NCBI GenBank assembly: GCA_964057225.1
Contig: OZ059898.1
Coordinates: 19,817,267-19,881,266, forward strand
DNA: 64,000 nucleotides
Direction of reading: 5' to 3'
From: Auanema rhodensis
Taxonomy: Eukaryota; Nematoda; Chromadorea; Rhabditida; Rhabditidae
Positions 10,882-26,300 of the stretch are shown here, in pieces. A program made the position numbers and the translations under genes. The notes under the pieces were generated by a model. The model was given only the letters and a program-made list of their open reading frames with translations. It made no database searches and was not told the DNA's origin. Position 1 is the first letter of the stretch. Each line of letters starts with the position of its first letter.

Positions 10882-13800
10882 CATTGTCCATCGTCTTTGC
10901 CTTGAAAAAAGGAATCTAAAAACATCTACTTTTTGCTAAATTATTCTGAAATTTTTCGAAAAAATTTTTGTCAAAATGTTTTTGGAAGCAAGGTTGAGTG
11001 TACATGGAAACTCAACATACACTAATGCATCATTTTTCGAACAATCATAACTAATTTTTGTATTAAGCGTTTCTCAATGTAATATAGTGCATTCGATGCG
11101 GATTTTTAAGCTGCGTCGATCTGTGTTATCGGATTTTCGCTAGCTTAAAAATGCACCGAGATATCAACTGATATAAGTTCACACTTATATCCTCGATTTT
11201 CACCCTGAAGAATTAATTTTTTCGTTGAATAACATTGTCCATCGTCTTTGCCTTGAAAAAAGGAATCTAAAAACATCTACTTTTTGCTAAATTATTTTGA
11301 AATTTTTCGAAAAAATTTTTGTCAAAATGTTTTTGGAAGCAATGTTGAGTGTACATGGAAACTCAACATACACTAATGCATCATTTTTCAAACAATCATA
11401 ACTAATTTTTGTATTAAGCGTTTCTCAATGTAGTATAGTGCATTCGATGCGGATTTTTAAGCTGCGTCGATCTGTGTTATCAGATTTGCGCTAGCTTAAA
11501 AATGCACCGAGATATCAACTGATATAAGTTCACACTTATATCCTCGATTTTCACCCTGAAGAATTAATTTTTTCGTTGAATAACATTGTCCATCGTCTTT
11601 GCCTTGTAAAAAGGAATCTAAAAACATCTACTTTTTGCTAAATTATTCTGAAATTTTTCGAAAAAATTTTTGTCAAAATGTTTTTGGAAGCAAGGTTGAG
11701 TGTACTTGGAAACTCAACATACCCTAATGCATTATTTTTCAAACGATCATAACTAATTTTTGTATTAAGCGTTTCTCAATGTAGTATAGTGCATTCGATG
11801 CGGATTTTTAAGCTGCGTCGATCTGTGTTATCAGATTTGCGCTAGCTTAAAAATGCACCGAGATATCAACTGATATAAGTTCACACTTATATCCTCGATT
11901 TTCACCCTGAAGAATTAATTTTTTCGTTGAATAACATTGTCCATCGTCTTTGCCTTGTAAAAAGGAATCTAAAAACATTTACTTTTTGCTAAATTATTCT
12001 GAAATTTTCCGAAAAAATTTTTGTCAAAATGTTTTTGGAAGCAAGGTTGAGTGTACTTGGAAACTCAACATACACTAATGCATTATTTTTCAAACGATCA
12101 TAACTAATTTTTGTATTAAGCGTTTCTCAATGTAGTATAGTGCATTCGATGCGGATTTTTAAGCTGCGTCGATCTGTGTTATCAGATTTGCGCTAGCTTA
12201 AAAATGCACCGAGATATCAACTGATATAAGTTCACACTTATATCCTCGATTTTCACCCTGAAGAATTAATTTTTTCGTTGAATAACATTGTCCATCGTCT
12301 TTGCCTTGAAAAAAGGAATCTAAAAACATCTACTTTTTGCTAAATTATTTTGAAATTTTTCGAAAAAATTTTTGTCAAAATGTTTTTGGAAGCAAGGTTG
12401 AGTGTACATGGAAACTCAACATACACTAATGCATTATTTTTCAAACGATCATAACTAATTTTTGTATTAAGCGTTTCTCAATGTAGTATAGTGCATTCGA
12501 TGCGGATTTTTAAGCTGCGTCGATCTGTGTTATCAGATTTGCGCTAGCTTAAAAATGCACCGAGATATCAACTGATATAAGTTCACACTTATATCCTCGA
12601 TTTTCACCCTGAAGAATTAATTTTTTCGTTGAATAACATTGTCCATCGTCTTTGCCTTGAAAAAAGAAATCTAAAAACATTTACTTTTTGCTAAATTATT
12701 TTGAAATTTTTTGAAAAAATTTTTGTCAAAATGTTTTTGGAAGCAAGGTTGAGTGTACATGGAAACTCAACATACACTAATGCATTATTTTTCAAACGAT
12801 CATAACTAATTTTTGTATTAAGCGTTTTTCAATGTAGTATAGTGCACTCGATGCGGATTTTTAAGCTGCGTCGATCTGTGTTATCAGATTTGCGCTAGCT
12901 TAAAAATGCACCGAGATATCAACTGATATAAGTTCACACTTATATCCTCGATTTTCACCCTGAAGAATTAATTTTTTCGTTGAATAACATTGTCCATCGT
13001 CTTTGCCTTGAAAAAAGGAATCTAAAAACATCTACTTTTTGCTAAATTATTTTGAAATTTTTCGAAAAAATTTTTGTCAAAATGTTTTTGGAAGCAAGGT
13101 TGAGTGTACATGGAAACTCAACATAAACTAATGCATCATTTTTCAAACGATCATAACTAATTTTTGTATTAAGCGTTTTTCAATGTAATATAGTGCATTC
13201 GATGCGGATTTTTAAGCTGCGTCGATCTGTGTTATCGGATTTTCGCTAGCTTAAAAATGCACCGAGATATCAACTGATATAAGTTCACACTTATATCCTC
13301 GATTTTCACCCTGAAAAATTAATTTTTTCGTTGAATAACATTGTCCATCGTCTTTGCCTTGAAAAAAGGAATCTAAAAACATCTACTTTTTGCTAAATTA
13401 TTTTGAAATTTTTCGAAAAAATTTTTGTCAAAATGTTTTTGGAAGCAAGGTTGAGTGTACATGGAAACTCAACATACACTAATGCATTATTTTTCAAACG
13501 ATCATAACTAATTTTTGTATTAAGCGTTTTTCAATGTAGTATAGTGCATTCGATGCGGATTTTTAAGCTGCGTCGATCTGTGTTATCAGATTTGCGCTAG
13601 CTTAAAAATGCACCGAGATATCAACTGATATAAGTTCACACTTATATCCTCGATTTTCACCCTGAAGAATTAATTTTTTCGTTGAATAACATTGTCCATC
13701 GTCTTTGCCTTGAAAAAAGGAATCTAAAAACATCTACTTTTTGCTAAATTATTTTGAAATTTTTCGAAAAAATTTTTGTCAAAATGTTTTTGGAAGCAAG

Positions 13801-15444
13801 GTTGAGTGTACATGGAAACTCAACATACACTAATGCATTATTTTTCAAACGATCATAACTAATTTTTGTATTAAGCGTTTCTCAATGTAGTATAGTGCAT
13901 TCGATGCGGATTTTTAAGCTGCGTCGATCTGTGTTATCAGATTTGCGCTAGCTTAAAAATGCACCGAGATATCAACTGATATAAGTTCACACTTATATCC
14001 TCGATTTTCACCCTGAAGAATTAATTTTTTCGTTGAATAACATTGTCCATCGTCTTTGCCTTGTAAAAAGGAATCTAAAAACATCTACTTTTTGCTAAAT
14101 TATTTTGAAATTTTTCGAAAAAATTTTTGTCAAAATGTTTTTGGAAGCAAGGTTGAGTGTACTTGGAAACTCAACATACACTAATGCATTATTTTTCAAA
14201 CGATCATAACTAATTTTTGTATTAAGCGTTTCTCAATGTAGTATAGTGCATTCGATGCGGATTTTTAAGCTGCGTCGATCTGTGTTATCAGATTTGCGCT
14301 AGCTTAAAAATGCACCGAGATATCAACTGATATAAGTTCACACTTATATCCTCGATTTTCACCCTGAAGAATTAATTTTTTCGTTGAATAACATTGTCCA
14401 TCGTCTTTGCCTTGAAAAAAGGAATCTAAAAACATTTACTTTTTGCTAAATTATTTTGAAATTTTTTGAAAAAATTTTTGTCAAAATGTTTTTGGAAGCA
14501 AGGTTGAGTGTACATGGAAACTCAACATACACTAATGCATTATTTTTCAAACGATCATAACTAATTTTTGTATTAAGCGTTTTTCAATGTAGTATAGTGC
14601 ACTCGATGCGGATTTTTAAGCTGCGTCGATCTGTGTTATCAGATTTGCGCTAGCTTAAAAATGCACCGAGATATCAACTGAAATAAGTTCACACTTATAT
14701 CCTCGATTTTCACCCTGAAGAATTAATTTTTTCGTTGAATAACATTGTCCATCGTCTTTGCCTTGAAAAAAGGAATCTAAAAACATCTACTTTTTGCTAA
14801 ATTATTTTGAAATTTTTCGAAAAAATTTTTGTCAAAATGTTTTTGGAAGCAATATTGAGTGTACATGGAAACTCAACATACACTAATGCATTATTTTTCA
14901 AACGATCATAACTAATTTTTGTATTAAGCGTTTCTCAATGTAGTATAGTGCACTCGATGCGGATTTTTAAGCTGCGTCGATCTGTGTTATCAGATTTGCG
15001 CTAGCTTAAAAATGCACCGAGATATCAACTGATATAAGTTCACACTTATATCCTCGATTTTCACCCTGAAGAATTAATTTTTTCGTTGAATAACAATGTC
15101 CATCGTCTTTGCCTTGAAAAAAGGAATCTAAAAACATCTACTTTTTGCTAAATTATTCTGAAATTTTTCGAAAAAATTTTTGTCAAAATGTTTTTGGAAG
15201 CAAGGTTGAGTGTACATGGAAACTCAACATACACTAATGCATCATTTTTCGAACAATCATAACTAATTTTTGTATTAAGCGTTTCTCAATGTAATATAGT
15301 GCATTCGATGCGGATTTTTAAGCTGCGTCGATCTGTGTTATCGGATTTTCGCTAGCTTAAAAATGCACCGAGATATCAACTGATATAAGTTCACACTTAT
15401 ATCCTCGATTTTCACCCTGAAGAATTAATTTTTTCGTTGAATAA
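10180..15444. repeat. HOR series copy 2 (M30-M44)
   Basis: The order is A B C D E F G H J K G L M B C'. It lacks the I-H pair seen after H in copy 1. M28-M44 (9478-15444) matches M82-M98 (28431-34397) at an offset of 18,953 bp and shares the rare TTTTCCG variant in F (12008 and 30961). Confidence 0.87.
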
Positions 15445-17199
15445 CATTGTCCATCGTCTTTGCCTTGTAAAAAGGAATCTAAAAACATCTACTTTTTGCT
15501 AAATTATTCTGAAATTTTTCGAAAAAATTTTTGTCAAAATGTTTTTGGAAGCAAGGTTGAGTGTACTTGGAAACTCAACATACACTAATGCATTATTTTT
15601 CAAACGATCATAACTAATTTTTGTATTAAGCGTTTCTCAATGTAGTATAGTGCATTCGATGCGGATTTTTAAGCTGCGTCGATCTGTGTTATCAGATTTG
15701 CGCTAGCTTAAAAATGCACCGAGATATCAACTGATATAAGTTCACACTTATATCCTCGATTTTCACCCTGAAGAATTAATTTTTTCGTTGAATAACATTG
15801 TCCATCGTCTTTGCCTTGAAAAAAGGAATCTAAAAACATTTACTTTTTGCTAAATTATTTTGAAATTTTTTGAAAAAATTTTTGTCAAAATGTTTTTGGA
15901 AGCAAGGTTGAGTGTACATGGAAACTCAACATACACTAATGCATTATTTTTCAAACGATCATAACTAATTTTTGTATTAAGCGTTTTTCAATGTAGTATA
16001 GTGCACTCGATGCGGATTTTTAAGCTGCGTCGATCTGTGTTATCAGATTTGCGCTAGCTTAAAAATGCACCGAGATATCAACTGAAATAAGTTCACACTT
16101 ATATCCTCGATTTTCACCCTGAAGAATTAATTTTTTCGTTGAATAACATTGTCCATCGTCTTTGCCTTGAAAAAAGGAATCTAAAAACATCTACTTTTTG
16201 CTAAATTATTTTGAAATTTTTCGAAAAAATTTTTGTCAAAATGTTTTTGGAAGCAAGGTTGAGTGTACATGGAAACTCAACATACACTAATGCATTATTT
16301 TTCAAACGATCATAACTAATTTTTGTATTAAGCGTTTCTCAATGTAGTATAGTGCATTCGATGCGGATTTTTAAGCTGCGTCGATCTGTGTTATCAGATT
16401 TGCGCTACCTTAAAAATGCACCGAGATATCAACTGAAATAAGTTCACACTTATATCCTCGATTTTCACCCTGAAGAATTAATTTTTTCGTTGAATAACAT
16501 TGTCCATCGTCTTTGCCTTGTAAAAAGGAATCTAAAAACATCTACTTTTTGCTAAATTATTCTGAAATTTTTCGAAAAAATTTTTGTCAAAATGTTTTTG
16601 GAAGCAAGGTTGAGTGTACTTGGAAACTCAACATACACTAATGCATTATTTTTCAAACGATCATAACTAATTTTTGTATTAAGCGTTTCTCAATGTAGTA
16701 TAGTGCATTCGATGCGGATTTTTAAGCTGCGTCGATCTGTGTTATCAGATTTGCGCTACCTTAAAAATGCACCGAGATATCAACTGATATAAGTTCACAC
16801 TTATATCCTCGATTTTCACCCTGAAGAATTAATTTTTTCGTTGAATAACATTGTCCATCGTCTTTGCCTTGAAAAAAGGAATCTAAAAACATTTACTTTT
16901 TGCTAAATTATTTTGAAATTTTTTGAAAAAATTTTTGTCAAAATGTTTTTGGAAGCAAGGTTGAGTGTACATGGAAACTCAACATACACTAATGCATTAT
17001 TTTTCAAACGATCATAACTAATTTTTGTATTAAGCGTTTTTCAATGTAGTATAGTGCACTCGATGCGGATTTTTAAGCTGCGTCGATCTGTGTTATCAGA
17101 TTTGCGCTAGCTTAAAAATGCACCGAGATATCAACTGATATAAGTTCACACTTATATCCTCGATTTTCACCCTGAAGAATTAATTTTTTCGTTGAATAA
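15445..17199. repeat. Variable HOR tail N-M-G'-N-H' (M45-M49)
   Basis: These are five core-type monomers. M47 and M48 share GCTACC in place of GCTAGC, which removes the 6-bp palindrome. M47 also carries GAAATAAG in an otherwise G-like unit. The GCTACC variant appears only here, so it is a local mutation spread over two neighbours. Confidence 0.8.
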
Positions 17200-19304
17200 C
17201 ATTGTCCATCGTCTTTGCCTTGAAAAAAGGAATCTAAAAACATCTACTTTTTGCTAAATTATTTTGAAATTTTTCGAAAAATTTTTGTCAAAATGTTTTT
17301 GGAAGCAAGGTTGAGTGTACATGGAAACTCAACATAAACTAATGCATCATTTTTCAAACGATCATAACTAATTTTTGTATTAAGCGTTTTTCAATGTAAT
17401 ATAGTGCATTCGATGCGGATTTTTAAGCTGCGTCGATCTGTGTTATCGGATTTTCGCTAGCTTAAAAATGCACCGAGATATCAACTGATATAAGTTCACA
17501 CTTATATCCTCGATTTTCACCCTGAAAAATTAATTTTTTCGTTGAATAACATTGTCCATCGTCTTTGCCTTGAAAAAAGGAATCTAAAAACATCTACTTT
17601 TTGCTAAATTATTTTGAAATTTTTCGAAAAAATTTTTGTCAAAATGTTTTTGGAAGCAAGGTTGAGTGTACATGGAAACTCAACATACACTAATGCATTA
17701 TTTTTCAAACGATCATAACTAATTTTTGTATTAAGCGTTTCTCAATGTAGTATAGTGCATTCGATGCGGATTTTCAAGCTGCGTCGATCTGTGTTATCAG
17801 ATTTGCGCTAGCTTAAAAATGCACCGAGATATCAACTGATATAAGTTCACACTTATATCCTCGATTTTCACCCTGAAGAATTAGTTTTTTCGTTGAATAA
17901 CATTGTCTATCGTCTTTGCCATGAAAAAAGGAATCTAAAAACATCTACTTTTTGCTAAATTATTTTGAAATTTTTCGAAAAAATTTTTGTCAAAATGTTT
18001 TTGGAAGCAATATTGAGTGTACATGGAAACTCAACATACACTAATGCATTATTTTTCAAACGATCATAACTAATTTTTGTATTAAGCGTTTCTCAATGTA
18101 GTATAGTGCATTCGATGCGGATTTTTAAGCTGCGTCGATCTGTGTTATCAGATTTGCGCTAGCTTAAAAATGCACCGAGATATCAACTGATATAAGTTCA
18201 CACTTATATCCTCGATTTTCACCCTGAAGAATTAATTTTTTCGTTGAATAACATTGTCCATCGTCTTTGCCTTGAAAAAAGGAATCTAAAAACATCTACT
18301 TTTTGCTAAATTATTTTGAAATTTTTCGAAAAAATTTTTGTCAAAATGTTTTTGGAAGCAAGGTTGAGTGTACATGGAAACTCAACATAAACTAATGCAT
18401 CATTTTTCAAACGATCATAACTAATTTTTGTATTAAGCGTTTTTCAATGTAATATAGTGCATTCGATGCGGATTTTTAAGCTGCGTCGATCTGTGTTATC
18501 GGATTTTCGCTAGCTTAAAAATGCACCGAGATATCAACTGATATAAGTTCACACTTATATCCTCGATTTTCACCCTGAAAAATTAATTTTTTCGTTGAAT
18601 AACATTGTCCATCGTCTTTGCCTTGAAAAAAGGAATCTAAAAACATCTACTTTTTGCTAAATTATTTTGAAATTTTTCGAAAAAATTTTTGTCAAAATGT
18701 TTTTGGAAGCAAGGTTGAGTGTACATGGAAACTCAACATACACTAATGCATTATTTTTCAAACGATCATAACTAATTTTTGTATTAAGCGTTTCTCAATG
18801 TAGTATAGTGCATTCGATGCGGATTTTCAAGCTGCGTCGATCTGTGTTATCAGATTTGCGCTAGCTTAAAAATGCACCGAGATATCAACTGATATAAGTT
18901 CACACTTATATCCTCGATTTTCACCCTGAAGAATTAGTTTTTTCGTTGAATAACATTGTCTATCGTCTTTGCCTTGAAAAAAGGAATCTAAAAACATCTA
19001 CTTTTTGCTAAATTATTTTGAAATTTTTCGAAAAAATTTTTGTCAAAATGTTTTTGGAAGCAATATTGAGTGTACATGGAAACTCAACATACACTAATGC
19101 ATTATTTTTCAAACGATCATAACTAATTTTTGTATTAAGCGTTTTTCAATGTAGTATAGTGCATTCGATGCGGATTTTTAAGCTGCGTCGATCTGTGTTA
19201 TCAGATTTGCGCTAGCTTAAAAATGCACCGAGATATCAACTGATATAAGTTCACACTTATATCCTCGATTTTCACCCTGAAGAATTAATTTTTTCGTTGA
19301 ATAA
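17200..19304. repeat. Tandem duplication of trimer J-A-B* (M50-M52, M53-M55)
   Basis: Two consecutive trimers share private variants: the A unit ends TTAGTTTTTTCG, and the next unit starts CATTGTCTAT. The first J (M50) has lost one A from the run after TTTTTCG (about 17280) and is 350 bp. M52 reads GCCATG where M55 reads GCCTTG, and M55 has GTTTTTC where M52 has GTTTCTC, so each copy has since changed. Confidence 0.85.
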
Positions 19305-20357
19305 CATTGTCCATCGTCTTTGCCTTGAAAAAAGGAATCTAAAAACATCTACTTTTTGCTAAATTATTTTGAAATTTTTCGAAAAAATTTTTGTCAAAAT
19401 GTTTTTGGAAGCAAGGTTGAGTGTACATGGAAACTCAACATACACTAATGCATTATTTTTCAAACGATCATAACTAATTTTTGTATTAAGCGTTTCTCAA
19501 TGTAGTATAGTGCATTCGATGCGGATTTTTAAGCTGCGTCGATCTGTGTTATCAGATTTGCGCTAGCTTAAAAATGCACCGAGATATCAACTGATATAAG
19601 TTCACACTTATATCCTCGATTTTCACCCTGAAGAATTAATTTTTTCGTTGAATAACATTGTCCATCGTCTTTGCCTTGTAAAAAGGAATCTAAAAACATC
19701 TACTTTTTGCTAAATTATTTTGAAATTTTTCGAAAAAATTTTTGTCAAAATGTTTTTGGAAGCAAGGTTGAGTGTACTTGGAAACTCAACATACACTAAT
19801 GCATTATTTTTCAAACGATCATAACTAATTTTTGTATTAAGCGTTTCTCAATGTAGTATAGTGCATTCGATGCGGATTTTTAAGCTGCGTCGATCTGTGT
19901 TATCAGATTTGCGCTAGCTTAAAAATGCACCGAGATATCAACTGATATAAGTTCACACTTATATCCTCGATTTTCACCCTGAAGAATTAATTTTTTCGTT
20001 GAATAACATTGTCCATCGTCTTTGCCTTGAAAAAAGGAATCTAAAAACATTTACTTTTTGCTAAATTATTTTGAAATTTTTTGAAAAAATTTTTGTCAAA
20101 ATGTTTTTGGAAGCAAGGTTGAGTGTACATGGAAACTCAACATACACTAATGCATTATTTTTCAAACGATCATAACTAATTTTTGTATTAAGCGTTTTTC
20201 AATGTAGTATAGTGCACTCGATGCGGATTTTTAAGCTGCGTCGATCTGTGTTATCAGATTTGCGCTAGCTTAAAAATGCACCGAGATATCAACTGAAATA
20301 AGTTCACACTTATATCCTCGATTTTCACCCTGAAGAATTAATTTTTTCGTTGAATAA
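19305..20357. repeat. Linking monomers G-L-M (M56-M58)
   Basis: These three core-type units have the same order as M13-M15, M40-M42, M71-M73 and M94-M96. They lie immediately before the next restart of the series at 20358. Confidence 0.8.
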
Positions 20358-23300
20358 CATTGTCCATCGTCTTTGCCTTGAAAAAAGGAATCTAAAAACA
20401 TCTACTTTTTGCTAAATTATTTTGAAATTTTTCGAAAAAATTTTTGTCAAAATGTTTTTGGAAGCAAGGTTGAGTGTACATGGAAACTCAACATACACTA
20501 ATGCATTATTTTTCAAACGATCATAACTAATTTTTGTATTAAGCGTTTCTCAATGTAGTATAGTGCATTCGATGCGGATTTTCAAGCTGCGTCGATCTGT
20601 GTTATCAGATTTGCGCTAGCTTAAAAATGCACCGAGATATCAACTGATATAAGTTCACACTTATATCCTCGATTTTCACCCTGAAGAATTAATTTTTTCG
20701 TTGAATAACATTGTCCATCGTCTTTGCCTTGAAAAAAGGAATCTAAAAACATCTACTTTTTGCTAAATTATTTTGAAATTTTTCGAAAAAATTTTTGTCA
20801 AAATGTTTTTGGAAGCAATATTGAGTGTACATGGAAACTCAACATACACTAATGCATTATTTTTCAAACGATCATAACTAATTTTTGTATTAAGCGTTTC
20901 TCAATGTAGTATAGTGCACTCGATGCGGATTTTTAAGCTGCGTCGATCTGTGTTATCAGATTTGCGCTAGCTTAAAAATGCACCGAGATATCAACTGATA
21001 TAAGTTCACACTTATATCCTCGATTTTCACCCTGAAGAATTAATTTTTTCGTTGAATAACATTGTCCATCGTCTTTGCCTTGAAAAAAGGAATCTAAAAA
21101 CATCTACTTTTTGCTAAATTATTCTGAAATTTTTCGAAAAAATTTTTGTCAAAATGTTTTTGGAAGCAAGGTTGAGTGTACATGGAAACTCAACATACAC
21201 TAATGCATCATTTTTCGAACAATCATAACTAATTTTTGTATTAAGCGTTTCTCAATGTAATATAGTGCATTCGATGCGGATTTTTAAGCTGCGTCGATCT
21301 GTGTTATCGGATTTTCGCTAGCTTAAAAATGCACCGAGATATCAACTGATATAAGTTCACACTTATATCCTCGATTTTCACCCTGAAGAATTAATTTTTT
21401 CGTTGAATAACATTGTCCATCGTCTTTGCCTTGAAAAAAGGAATCTAAAAACATCTACTTTTTGCTAAATTATTTTGAAATTTTTCGAAAAAATTTTTGT
21501 CAAAATGTTTTTGGAAGCAATGTTGAGTGTACATGGAAACTCAACATACACTAATGCATCATTTTTCAAACAATCATAACTAATTTTTGTATTAAGCGTT
21601 TCTCAATGTAGTATAGTGCATTCGATGCGGATTTTTAAGCTGCGTCGATCTGTGTTATCAGATTTGCGCTAGCTTAAAAATGCACCGAGATATCAACTGA
21701 TATAAGTTCACACTTATATCCTCGATTTTCACCCTGAAGAATTAATTTTTTCGTTGAATAACATTGTCCATCGTCTTTGCCTTGTAAAAAGGAATCTAAA
21801 AACATCTACTTTTTGCTAAATTATTCTGAAATTTTTCGAAAAAATTTTTGTCAAAATGTTTTTGGAAGCAAGGTTGAGTGTACTTGGAAACTCAACATAC
21901 CCTAATGCATTATTTTTCAAACGATCATAACTAATTTTTGTATTAAGCGTTTCTCAATGTAGTATAGTGCATTCGATGCGGATTTTTAAGCTGCGTCGAT
22001 CTGTGTTATCAGATTTGCGCTAGCTTAAAAATGCACCGAGATATCAACTGATATAAGTTCACACTTATATCCTCGATTTTCACCCTGAAGAATTAATTTT
22101 TTTGTTGAATAACATTGTCCATCGTCTTTGCCTTGTAAAAAGGAATCTAAAAACATTTACTTTTTGCTAAATTATTCTGAAATTTTTCGAAAAAATTTTT
22201 GTCAAAATGTTTTTGGAAGCAAGGTTGAGTGTACTTGGAAACTCAACATACACTAATGCATTATTTTTCAAACGATCATAACTAATTTTTGTATTAAGCG
22301 TTTCTCAATGTAGTATAGTGCATTCGATGCGGATTTTTAAGCTGCGTCGATCTGTGTTATCAGATTTGCGCTAGCTTAAAAATGCACCGAGATATCAACT
22401 GATATAAGTTCACACTTATATCCTCGATTTTCACCCTGAAGAATTAATTTTTTCGTTGAATAACATTGTCCATCGTCTTTGCCTTGAAAAAAGGAATCTA
22501 AAAACATCTACTTTTTGCTAAATTATTTTGAAATTTTTCGAAAAAATTTTTGTCAAAATGTTTTTGGAAGCAAGGTTGAGTGTACATGGAAACTCAACAT
22601 ACACTAATGCATTATTTTTCAAACGATCATAACTAATTTTTGTATTAAGCGTTTCTCAATGTAGTATAGTGCATTCGATGCGGATTTTTAAGCTGCGTCG
22701 ATCTGTGTTATCAGATTTGCGCTAGCTTAAAAATGCACCGAGATATCAACTGATATAAGTTCACACTTATATCCTCGATTTTCACCCTGAAGAATTAATT
22801 TTTTCGTTGAATAACATTGTCCATCGTCTTTGCCTTGAAAAAAGAAATCTAAAAACATTTACTTTTTGCTAAATTATTTTGAAATTTTTTGAAAAAATTT
22901 TTGTCAAAATGTTTTTGGAAGCAAGGTTGAGTGTACATGGAAACTCAACATACACTAATGCATTATTTTTCAAACGATCATAACTAATTTTTGTATTAAG
23001 CGTTTTTCAATGTAGTATAGTGCACTCGATGCGGATTTTTAAGCTGCGTCGATCTGTGTTATCAGATTTGCGCTAGCTTAAAAATGCACCGAGATATCAA
23101 CTGATATAAGTTCACACTTATATCCTCGATTTTCACCCTGAAGAATTAATTTTTTCGTTGAATAACAATGTCCATCGTCTTTGCCTTGAAAAAAGGAATC
23201 TAAAAACATCTACTTTTTGCTAAATTATTCTGAAATTTTTCGAAAAAATTTTTGTCAAAATGTTTTTGGAAGCAAGGTTGAGTGTACATGGAAACTCAAC

Positions 23301-26300
23301 ATACACTAATGCATTATTTTTCAAACGATCATAACTAATTTTTGTATTAAGCGTTTCTCAATGTAGTATAGTGCATTCGATGCGGATTTTTAAGCTGCGT
23401 CGATCTGTGTTATCAGATTTGCGCTAGCTTAAAAATGCACCGAGATATCAACTGATATAAGTTCACACTTATATCCTCGATTTTCACCCTGAAGAATTAA
23501 TTTTTTCGTTGAATAACATTGTCCATCGTCTTTGCCTTGAAAAAAGAAATCTAAAAACATTTACTTTTTGCTAAATTATTTTGAAATTTTTTGAAAAAAT
23601 TTTTGTCAAAATGTTTTTGGAAGCAAGGTTGAGTGTACATGGAAACTCAACATACACTAATGCATTATTTTTCAAACGATCATAACTAATTTTTGTATTA
23701 AGCGTTTTTCAATGTAGTATAGTGCACTCGATGCGGATTTTTAAGCTGCGTCGATCTGTGTTATCAGATTTGCGCTAGCTTAAAAATGCACCGAGATATC
23801 AACTGATATAAGTTCACACTTATATCCTCGATTTTCACCCTGAAGAATTAATTTTTTCGTTGAATAACATTGTCCATCGTCTTTGCCTTGAAAAAAGGAC
23901 TCTAAAAACATCTACTTTTTGCTAAATTATTTTGAAATTTTTCGAAAAAATTTTTGTCAAAATGTTTTTGGAAGCAAGGTTGAGTGTACATGGAAACTCA
24001 ACATAAACTAATGCATCATTTTTCAAACGATCATAACTAATTTTTGTATTAAGCGTTTTTCAATGTAATATAGTGCATTCGATGCGGATTTTTAAGCTGC
24101 GTCGATCTGTGTTATCGGATTTTCGCTAGCTTAAAAATGCACCGAGATATCAACTGATATAAGTTCACACTTATATCCTCGATTTTCACCCTGAAAAATT
24201 AATTTTTTCGTTGAATAACATTGTCCATCGTCTTTGCCTTGAAAAAAGGAATCTAAAAACATCTACTTTTTGCTAAATTATTTTGAAATTTTTCGAAAAA
24301 ATTTTTGTCAAAATGTTTTTGGAAGCAAGGTTGAGTGTACATGGAAACTCAACATACACTAATGCATTATTTTTCAAACGATCATAACTAATTTTTGTAT
24401 TAAGCGTTTTTCAATGTAGTATAGTGCATTCGATGCGGATTTTTAAGCTGCGTCGATCTGTGTTATCAGATTTGCGCTAGCTTAAAAATGCACCGAGATA
24501 TCAACTGATATAAGTTCACACTTATATCCTCGATTTTCACCCTGAAGAATTAATTTTTTCGTTGAATAACATTGTCCATCGTCTTTGCCTTGAAAAAAGG
24601 AATCTAAAAACATCTACTTTTTGCTAAATTATTTTGAAATTTTTCGAAAAAATTTTTGTCAAAATGTTTTTGGAAGCAAGGTTGAGTGTACATGGAAACT
24701 CAACATACACTAATGCATTATTTTTCAAACGATCATAACTAATTTTTGTATTAAGCGTTTCTCAATGTAGTATAGTGCATTCGATGCGGATTTTTAAGCT
24801 GCGTCGATCTGTGTTATCAGATTTGCGCTAGCTTAAAAATGCACCGAGATATCAACTGATATAAGTTCACACTTATATCCTCGATTTTCACCCTGAAGAA
24901 TTAATTTTTTCGTTGAATAACATTGTCCATCGTCTTTGCCTTGTAAAAAGGAATCTAAAAACATCTACTTTTTGCTAAATTATTTTGAAATTTTTCGAAA
25001 AAATTTTTGTCAAAATGTTTTTGGAAGCAAGGTTGAGTGTACTTGGAAACTCAACATACACTAATGCATTATTTTTCAAACGATCATAACTAATTTTTGT
25101 ATTAAGCGTTTCTCAATGTAGTATAGTGCATTCGATGCGGATTTTTAAGCTGCGTCGATCTGTGTTATCAGATTTGCGCTAGCTTAAAAATGCACCGAGA
25201 TATCAACTGATATAAGTTCACACTTATATCCTCGATTTTCACCCTGAAGAATTAATTTTTTCGTTGAATAACATTGTCCATCGTCTTTGCCTTGAAAAAA
25301 GGAATCTAAAAACATTTACTTTTTGCTAAATTATTTTGAAATTTTTTGAAAAAATTTTTGTCAAAATGTTTTTGGAAGCAAGGTTGAGTGTACATGGAAA
25401 CTCAACATACACTAATGCATTATTTTTCAAACGATCATAACTAATTTTTGTATTAAGCGTTTTTCAATGTAGTATAGTGCACTCGATGCGGATTTTTAAG
25501 CTGCGTCGATCTGTGTTATCAGATTTGCGCTAGCTTAAAAATGCACCGAGATATCAACTGAAATAAGTTCACACTTATATCCTCGATTTTCACCCTGAAG
25601 AATTAATTTTTTCGTTGAATAACATTGTCCATCGTCTTTGCCTTGAAAAAAGGAATCTAAAAACATCTACTTTTTGCTAAATTATTTTGAAATTTTTCGA
25701 AAAAATTTTTGTCAAAATGTTTTTGGAAGCAATATTGAGTGTACATGGAAACTCAACATACACTAATGCATTATTTTTCAAACGATCATAACTAATTTTT
25801 GTATTAAGCGTTTCTCAATGTAGTATAGTGCACTCGATGCGGATTTTTAAGCTGCGTCGATCTGTGTTATCAGATTTGCGCTAGCTTAAAAATGCACCGA
25901 GATATCAACTGATATAAGTTCACACTTATATCCTCGATTTTCACCCTGAAGAATTAATTTTTTCGTTGAATAACAATGTCCATCGTCTTTGCCTTGAAAA
26001 AAGGAATCTAAAAACATCTACTTTTTGCTAAATTATTCTGAAATTTTTCGAAAAAATTTTTGTCAAAATGTTTTTGGAAGCAAGGTTGAGTGTACATGGA
26101 AACTCAACATACACTAATGCATCATTTTTCGAACAATCATAACTAATTTTTGTATTAAGCGTTTCTCAATGTAATATAGTGCATTCGATGCGGATTTTTA
26201 AGCTGCGTCGATCTGTGTTATCGGATTTTCGCTAGCTTAAAAATGCACCGAGATATCAACTGATATAAGTTCACACTTATATCCTCGATTTTCACCCTGA

